Shown piece by piece: positions 17,840 through 22,500 of a stretch of DNA of 22,500 bases. The position numbers and the translations under genes were made by a program. The notes beneath the pieces were generated by a model that worked only from the letters and a program-made list of their open reading frames with translations, made no database searches and was not told where the DNA came from. The DNA lies in contig WPIO01000085.1 in the NCBI GenBank assembly GCA_009760855.2, positions 312,501-335,000 on the forward strand. Direction: 5' to 3'. Position 1 is the stretch's first letter. The number at the start of each line of letters is the position of its first letter. Source of the stretch: Cristatella mucedo. Its lineage: Eukaryota; Bryozoa; Phylactolaemata; Cristatellidae.

Positions 17840-18373
17840 TTAGCGACAAGATCGGCTCGACCGCGGTCAAAGAGCCGGTACTTCGCGAGCAGCCGACATT
17901 CTCAGCGGACAGACGGTCGCGCAAAGGATAATCGCGCCGAGGACGTTCCTCAACGTCGGAAGCGTTCGTGCGTAGTCATTCTCTGGACACAGTAAGCGGT
18001 ACATCGCAGCCGCGCCCTCTGCGATGAGGCCTACGGACGACGCGCCCACTTCCGTCGCGTTTTTCTGAGAATGGGCGTGTTCTGTGGGCGTTTTGTACTG
18101 AGACAGCGAATTCGCTCGCTTCTGCCGCTTAAGGATTCGAGGCCGAGGATCAAGTGCAGCGTTTACTTGCTTCGCTCCGGAACTGCTCCGGAGCAGCGCA
18201 CGCGAAGCTTCCGGGGCAGCGTATTCGCCGCTCGCCTCGCTCGCTCGGCTACTCGCAGCAGCGGGTCGGCGAAAAAAGCTTCCGGTATCACCAGTAAGAC
18301 CCGACCTTGTCGCCCCGGATTGGCCCAGGGCGGGGGGGGGGGGGTGAAGGGGAGAACGGGTGAAGTGCTCGTT
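17840..18373. other. No gene seen
   Basis: Unique-looking sequence with the nested inverted repeat at 18169-18208 and a 13-G run at 18332. Confidence 0.5.
18169..18208. repeat. Nested inverted repeat
   Basis: The 14-bp perfect palindrome CTGCTCCGGAGCAG (18183-18196) lies inside the arms GCTTCGC (18169-18175) and GCGAAGC (18202-18208). Confidence 0.6.
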
Positions 18374-18445
18374 TTTAACAGCCGATGTCGTGGACTCGAG
18401 CCAGCGGAATTTGAAAAGCACTTGGATAGAGAGATTCGGTTAAAA
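18374..18445 (+). mobile_element. SINE A fragment
   Basis: A diverged piece holds the B-box-like GGACTCGAGCC, a body related to the other copies and a decayed GAGATTCGGTT, then a (TA)n tail. It is the most degraded SINE A copy here. Confidence 0.5.
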
Positions 18446-18466
18446 AAATATATATATATATATCAT

Positions 18467-18890
18467 ACATTTGTATAGCGTCCTCAGAGAACTGGATCTC
18501 GTTCTAGGCACTTTAAAGATGCTGTATAGAAAGTATTGCCAACTGATTGGTCGGTAACATCCGCAAGCAGCAGGCATAGTGTACGCAAGTACACCCACAC
18601 GAATAACGAATTACAGAAACCTACCAAATGCTGCAATAAACAGGTGCGTTTTAAGCATCTTTTAAATGTCGTCATGTCGGGGGAAGTTGTGACGTGCGTC
18701 GGTAGAGTTCCAGGCTTTGGGAGCGCACAAACTAAAGGTACGGTCTCCAAAAGAATTTGAGATTTATACGTGGTTCGGCATGACAATTCCAGTCGGAACA
18801 GCGGATTTTACGATTCTTTGCCTGGTGGGGGAGTACTTCTGATAGGTAGGCTGGATTCAGAGAATGAAGGTACCTAAAAGTAACGATACA
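18467..18890 (-). pseudogene. LINE family 1-related copy, diverged subfamily
   Basis: The minus strand encodes VTFRYLHSLNPAYLSEVLPH and, in another frame, CALPKPGTLPTHVTTSPDMT, the family C-terminal region split by a frameshift. The 3' end reads GAGATCCAGTTCTC and runs into (TA)n. The 3' UTR is much shorter than in the 5283 and 8940 copies, so this is probably a related subfamily. Confidence 0.7.
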
Positions 18891-19091
18891 TGACCTTGAC
18901 CTTGACGCTTTGCTTGACACTCCTCTATTAGACGCGTACAAAGCGAAATCGTTGCTAACGCGTCGAGAACCCGACGCTTCGCAGTCGCTCCGTTCGGCAG
19001 CCTGTCCTTGACCTGTCCCTGACCTGTCTATCGACGGTTCCTCTAAAAAAACGGATGAGCGACGCATCCACGCGACGCTCTACAGCTGCGC

Positions 19092-19153
19092 CCTCCACAA
19101 GCTGACCTCCACAAAGCTGACCTCTACAAAGCTGACCTCCACAAGCTGACCTC
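19092..19153. repeat. 14-15-bp minisatellite, 4 copies
   Basis: Units CCTCCACAAAGCTGA or CCTCCACAAGCTGA start at 19092, 19106, 19121 and 19136. The DNA just upstream (18893-19030) has loosely repeated CTTGACCTG-type phrases. Confidence 0.85.
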
Positions 19154-19617
19154 GCGTCGCATGCGCCGCGGGCGCGCTGTTCCAGCCTTTTCAGCCCCGG
19201 CTAAAAAAAGTGGCGTCAGAAACCCGTTTCCGGAGAAATAACTCAATGTAATGACGCCTCCAGAGCCGCTCTCTGAGCCTACGACTGTCTACACAGTCGA
19301 CGACTCTTAAGCACCGGTACGCCCAATCGATCGCCAAGAGATTAGGTCTCCTCTACCGGTCTGCATAGTAGACATCGGCGTTTTGCATCTATGAGGCCTC
19401 ACCAGCAAATTTGGCTACCCGAGGCAAAAGTCGCCAGCGCTGTACCTAACCAACGATCCATTGCACATACGCACGCCAGCAGACACGCATGCACACGCGC
19501 ACACACTCGCACTTGTGCAAACAGGCCTGCCCTGAGGCATCATCGGCTGACGGTACGATGAAATACAAATCTTCCACAAAGTGAGGCTTCAGAGTCTGCG
19601 ACTGGGCGCGCAGTCGT

Positions 19618-19633
19618 ACCTATGCTCCTATAC

Positions 19634-19684
<51 letters not shown>

Positions 19685-19690
19685 ATGCTC
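19618..19690. repeat. (AT)n microsatellite flanked by a 10-bp direct repeat
   Basis: About 44 bp of AT (19638-19681) between ACCTATGCTC at 19618-19627 and again at 19681-19690. Confidence 0.85.
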
Positions 19691-20075
19691 ACCTATGCCA
19701 ACTGTCGTGGCGGGCGTTCGGAGTAGAGCTAGAAATCCTCTGAGATGAGGACGCCCGGGCGGAAGGGGGCGGAAGAAGGCGGAACGGGGGGAGGGCGGCG
19801 GCGGGGTTCGCTCGAGTCGCCCGGCCCCGGCGCTGCCGCACACGCTGCCGCCGCTCAGCTGCTGATGGCTACGTCGCACCGGCGGAGAAGCGTGCCGCAC
19901 ACCCAGCATGCGAGAGCTGCGGTGCGCAGCGCTAAGTGGGCGAAGGGGAGAAAGACCCTAAGCCCGCGCCCCGCCCCCACCTCGAAAAAAAACAAACGTT
20001 CACTTCAGCCGCGGCGTCTCCCGTCGGCGCGTGACCCGTCGCGTCGAACGCGTGAAGCACTACCCTTTTTGGAAT

Positions 20076-20108
20076 ATGGCAGCCGAGGCGAGCGTCGCTA
20101 CCTGCGGG
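20076..20108 (+). CDS. Possible short first coding exon of an unknown gene
   Basis: AATATGGCAGCC (ATG at 20076, A at -3, G at +4) reads MAAEASVATCG and meets a good donor, GTAAGC, at 20109. The surroundings are CpG-rich. MAAE-type starts at a CpG-island promoter followed at once by a donor are common for first exons. No downstream exon is recognisable in the remaining 2.4 kb, so any gene would extend past the window. ATGGC inside an YY1-like motif could equally be non-coding. Confidence 0.2.
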
Positions 20109-20752
20109 GTAAGCCGTCGCACCTGCACCTGATGAAGGTGTGAGCAGCGTCGGTCAATGACCCGCGGGGCCTGCGGCGGCGGCGGCGGCGGCGAGAACCG
20201 AAAGAAGGCAGTCAGGCGCTTGCTGTTAAACTCGGCCGGCGTCGCGGAGGACGTTTCGCGGCTGCGTTGCGCGCTGCCGGGCGTCTGCCGCCATTGCTAG
20301 GCGTGCGCGGCTCCCGGCGGATCGGCCAAGCGCCGGCGGCCGGCTCTCGCCCGCCAGGCAGCGCGACGTCGCGCCTCGCTCGACTGCGACGGCTCTGTCC
20401 CACTGTAAGAGCTCGCTCTGCGACTTTCCGAAGGCGGGTAAAGTGCGTCGGAACAAAGCTCACGAGTCTTCCGCCAGAAGGACACGCTTAACGGAGAATG
20501 GCTTTCGCCAACCCGCGTATTAGCACCTTCCTTATTGATGCTATCAGGTAATATAAATGGTAGAACGGCGGAAGCCCCGCCCCCTCAACTGATCGCGCGC
20601 TCGCGCGCGCACCGTAGCTCGGTGGCACCTGGCCGGCGGCACCTGCTAGTGTCTCCGCGTCGGTAGCAACGGCCTCCGTGCTCCCCTCCCCGCGGGCTCC
20701 ACTTGCCCCCTGCCCCGCGCGCTCGACGGCTCCTCTTCCGCTCGGTTGCCCT

Positions 20753-20754
<2 letters not shown>

Positions 20755-20830
<76 letters not shown>

Positions 20831-20860
20831 TTCTCTCTCTCTCTCTTTCTCTCTCTCTCT
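20755..20860. repeat. (CT)n microsatellite
   Basis: About 105 bp of CT with a few TTT interruptions near 20822-20850. Confidence 0.95.
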
Positions 20861-20912
20861 TAAATACGACTTCTGCGCACGACTTCTTTCCACTCGAGCC
20901 GAAGATGTCCGA

Positions 20913-20931
20913 TGCGCATGCGATGACGTCT
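20913..20931. promoter_or_regulatory. NRF1-like site adjacent to a CRE-like site
   Basis: TGCGCATGCG (20913-20922) is followed by TGACGTC at 20925-20931, with a further TGACG about 14 bp on. Motif evidence only. Confidence 0.3.
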
Positions 20932-21018
20932 TCGCGATGACGTTTGTCAACGAGACGCACCTCCTTTCGCCCGCGAAGCCATGATGACTCGGCAAACTTC
21001 TCGCAAACTGCTCGCTGC

Positions 21019-21074
21019 GCTCTCACTCAGACGCTGAGCGCGCGAAGTGCTCTCGCTCAGACGCTGAGCGCGCG
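21019..21074. repeat. Tandem duplication carrying a small palindrome
   Basis: Two 26-bp copies with one difference, spaced 30 bp apart (21019-21044, 21049-21074). Each contains CTCAG-ACG-CTGAG arms. Confidence 0.85.
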
Positions 21075-21149
21075 CGCGTTTCAACACCGGTTTCAGCCTC
21101 TTCGTGCCCCTCAGGTCGTGCGTGGACAATACATTAGCCGTTCCATTCC

Positions 21150-21491
21150 TACGCTAAAAGACCGTTGGCGACAAAAGCTTTTGCCCTGCAGGTCCTAAAC
21201 TGTGGAGCTCACTTCCGCAATTCTTACGCAACGACACCTGTTCTTCTGCTGCTGCCGACGACACCTCCTTTCCAGCGGTCCTGAGCTGCTACTTTCATGC
21301 TACTCACCACTTCAACTCTGCTATGCTTCTCGCTTTCTCTTTGTTGCGTGGGATGAAGTCTGTAGGCTACAGAATGCGTATCGAAAGCCACTTAGGCCTT
21401 GAGTGCGCTTTACAAAAATGTCCTGCGTAACACCCACATAGTTTTTGTAGCCTTGTAGAGCTACAGACGGACGCGCATTACATTACATTAC
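21150..21491 (+). pseudogene. LINE family 2 copy, 5'-truncated, with CATTA tail
   Basis: One frame encodes TVGDKSFCPAGPKLWSSLPQ then FLRNDTCSS and continues to a stop near 21423. GPKLWSSLP is the hallmark end of CR1/L2-type LINE ORF2. The 3' UTR ends with GAGCTACAGACGG and (CATTA)n at 21471-21491. Upstream of GDKSF the frame is broken. The 3' end differs from LINE family 1. Confidence 0.75.
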
Positions 21492-21992
21492 AGTGCTACA
21501 TACTCGCCGCTGGACCGGTGAGCCCATACCGTACCCTCGTAGCAGCCCGCGAAGGATTTACGAGGTCCAGCAGATGACGCTCTCGGCGGCGGGATGGAGG
21601 ATGTATCTTGAAAAGCAGGAGACTGCCGCCGACCGGCAGACTGCCGCCGACCGGCGACCCTCGGGTTCCACCCTCCCGCATCGCGCACCGCCCCCACTCA
21701 GAGCAGCTCTCGCTCTCGGCTCTCGCTCTCCCGCCCGTCGGCCCGTCGCTCGCGAGATAGCGAGCGTCGCGCTCTGGCGGCCACGCTACTACGCGTACTA
21801 CTCGGCCGCGTCTTCCGCAGCTCTGGCGGCCGCGATGCCGAGCTCGTGGCGAACGTAGCGTCGCCGCCGCGTCTGTCCGCGCGCGCTCGCGTTCCGCCGC
21901 GGCGTTCAGCGGCGGACATTTATTTTCAGGCATTTCAACGTGCAACTTCAAACTCCCGAGTCAGCCTGCAGCCAGGCACTCGTGTCTTCAAG
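21492..21992. other. No gene recognised
   Basis: GC-rich sequence with the 18-bp duplication and repeated GCTCTCGCTCTC/GGCCCGTCG phrases. Frames show no domain. Confidence 0.45.
21620..21655. repeat. 18-bp tandem duplication
   Basis: AGACTGCCGCCGACCGGC occurs twice, head to tail and identical. Confidence 0.9.
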
Positions 21993-22076
21993 AGATTTGA
22001 AAGTACTGAAAGAGATTGAATTCTCTGGGGGGCGCGCGCTTTATCGAGCGTGCTGTCATCATCATAATCATTACTA
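21993..22076 (+). mobile_element. LINE family 1 3' terminal fragment
   Basis: GAGATTGAATTCTC is followed by GCGCTTTATCGAGCGTG and an ATC/ATA-rich tail, matching the ends of the copies at 5283 and 7716. Upstream sequence no longer matches, so this is a severe 5' truncation. Confidence 0.6.
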
Positions 22077-22500
22077 TTCTAGTCTCGCTCAGCATATGGG
22101 AATACTCCGCCCGCCAAGAGTGGCCATCTGCCGGCCCGAGCGTTTTCTTTAAGAGCGGCGGAGTTGACTGCAGTCGCTGCCAAAAGAAGGCGACGACGAC
22201 GACGACGACCCCAAGGTCGAGGCCGCAGGCGCACGCGCTTGCGGCCTCCGGCTGCCTTTTTCCTGACTCCTGGGCCGTCTCCTGCGCACCTGCACCTGAC
22301 ACGCACCTGCCTGGCAAGCAGCAGCAGCAGCAGCAGCAGCAGCGTCAATAGGGTGTCAACCCGTGAAGGGTGAAAAACAGTGGCGAAAAGCAGGCTGCGG
22401 TGCCCACGCCGATCGGCTGCGACCTTTGATTAGCTCTTCGGGCTCTACGAGCGGAAAAATGCGGAACGGAGCAGCACTTTGCAAACAGATTTGCCTCTGC
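22077..22500. other. No gene recognised
   Basis: Contains short ACG and CAG repeats and CACCTGCACCTG phrases. No coding similarity recognised. Confidence 0.45.
22319..22342. repeat. (CAG)8 microsatellite
   Basis: Eight CAG units. It lies in an open frame that reads glutamine, but no surrounding domain supports coding. A short (ACG)n run lies at about 22190-22208. Confidence 0.9.

Larger units (their letters stand above)
19154..20754. other. No established gene
   Basis: Holds the AT repeat, GC-rich sequence, the possible mini first exon at 20076, a (CGG)n run at about 20175-20192 and alternating CG runs near 20595-20610. No family-level coding similarity recognised. Confidence 0.45.

Overview
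This is a eukaryotic nuclear window. It has interrupted coding sequence with GT/AG introns, Pol II-type core promoter elements, tRNA-derived SINEs, 5'-truncated non-LTR retrotransposons (LINEs) and very dense microsatellites, with no bacterial operon structure. The DNA is GC-rich and CpG is plentiful. The one convincing host gene encodes a class I SAM-dependent methyltransferase that most resembles the arthropod juvenile hormone acid O-methyltransferase (JHAMT-like) group. I therefore infer an arthropod, perhaps a chelicerate or crustacean; the sequence does not let me narrow it further.

Layout. 1-4300: SINE A copy, long CT-rich tract, CGG and GGA arrays, a decayed antisense LINE reverse-transcriptase remnant, a full SINE B copy, then unassigned sequence. 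4490-4960: CpG-rich stretch with CCAAT, CRE and NRF1-like motifs and no exon I can attach. 5283-9412: a mobile-element district with LINE family 1 copies on both strands, SINE A and SINE B copies, a 38-bp tandem array, two arrays of one degenerate 35-bp repeat, and a ~370-bp GA/GACA microsatellite. 10428-11766: a 20-bp x5 tandem repeat, a strong GC hairpin and a LINE family 2 remnant. 12160-13280: CT repeats, a cluster of three perfect inverted repeats, an NRF1-like site, a TATA box and an initiator. 13374-16625: the methyltransferase gene in three exons (+ strand), with a foldback structure inside intron 2. 16626-18370: GC-rich 3' flank with one AATAAA. 18374-18890: SINE A and LINE fragments meeting tail to tail. 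19090-22500: minisatellites, an AT repeat, a possible tiny first exon, a CT repeat, a second LINE family 2 copy, a LINE family 1 tail and a CAG repeat.

How it fits together. The methyltransferase has matching intron phases, SAM-binding motifs in the right order and a TATA/initiator pair 32 bp apart, so it looks intact and expressed. Most of the rest is a retrotransposon graveyard. SINE A and LINE family 1 share a 3'-terminal stem-loop sequence, which points to the LINE machinery mobilising the SINE. I did not find a clearly new multi-gene system. The most notable unexplained structures are the two 35-bp repeat arrays, the hairpin cluster upstream of the promoter and the intronic foldback.
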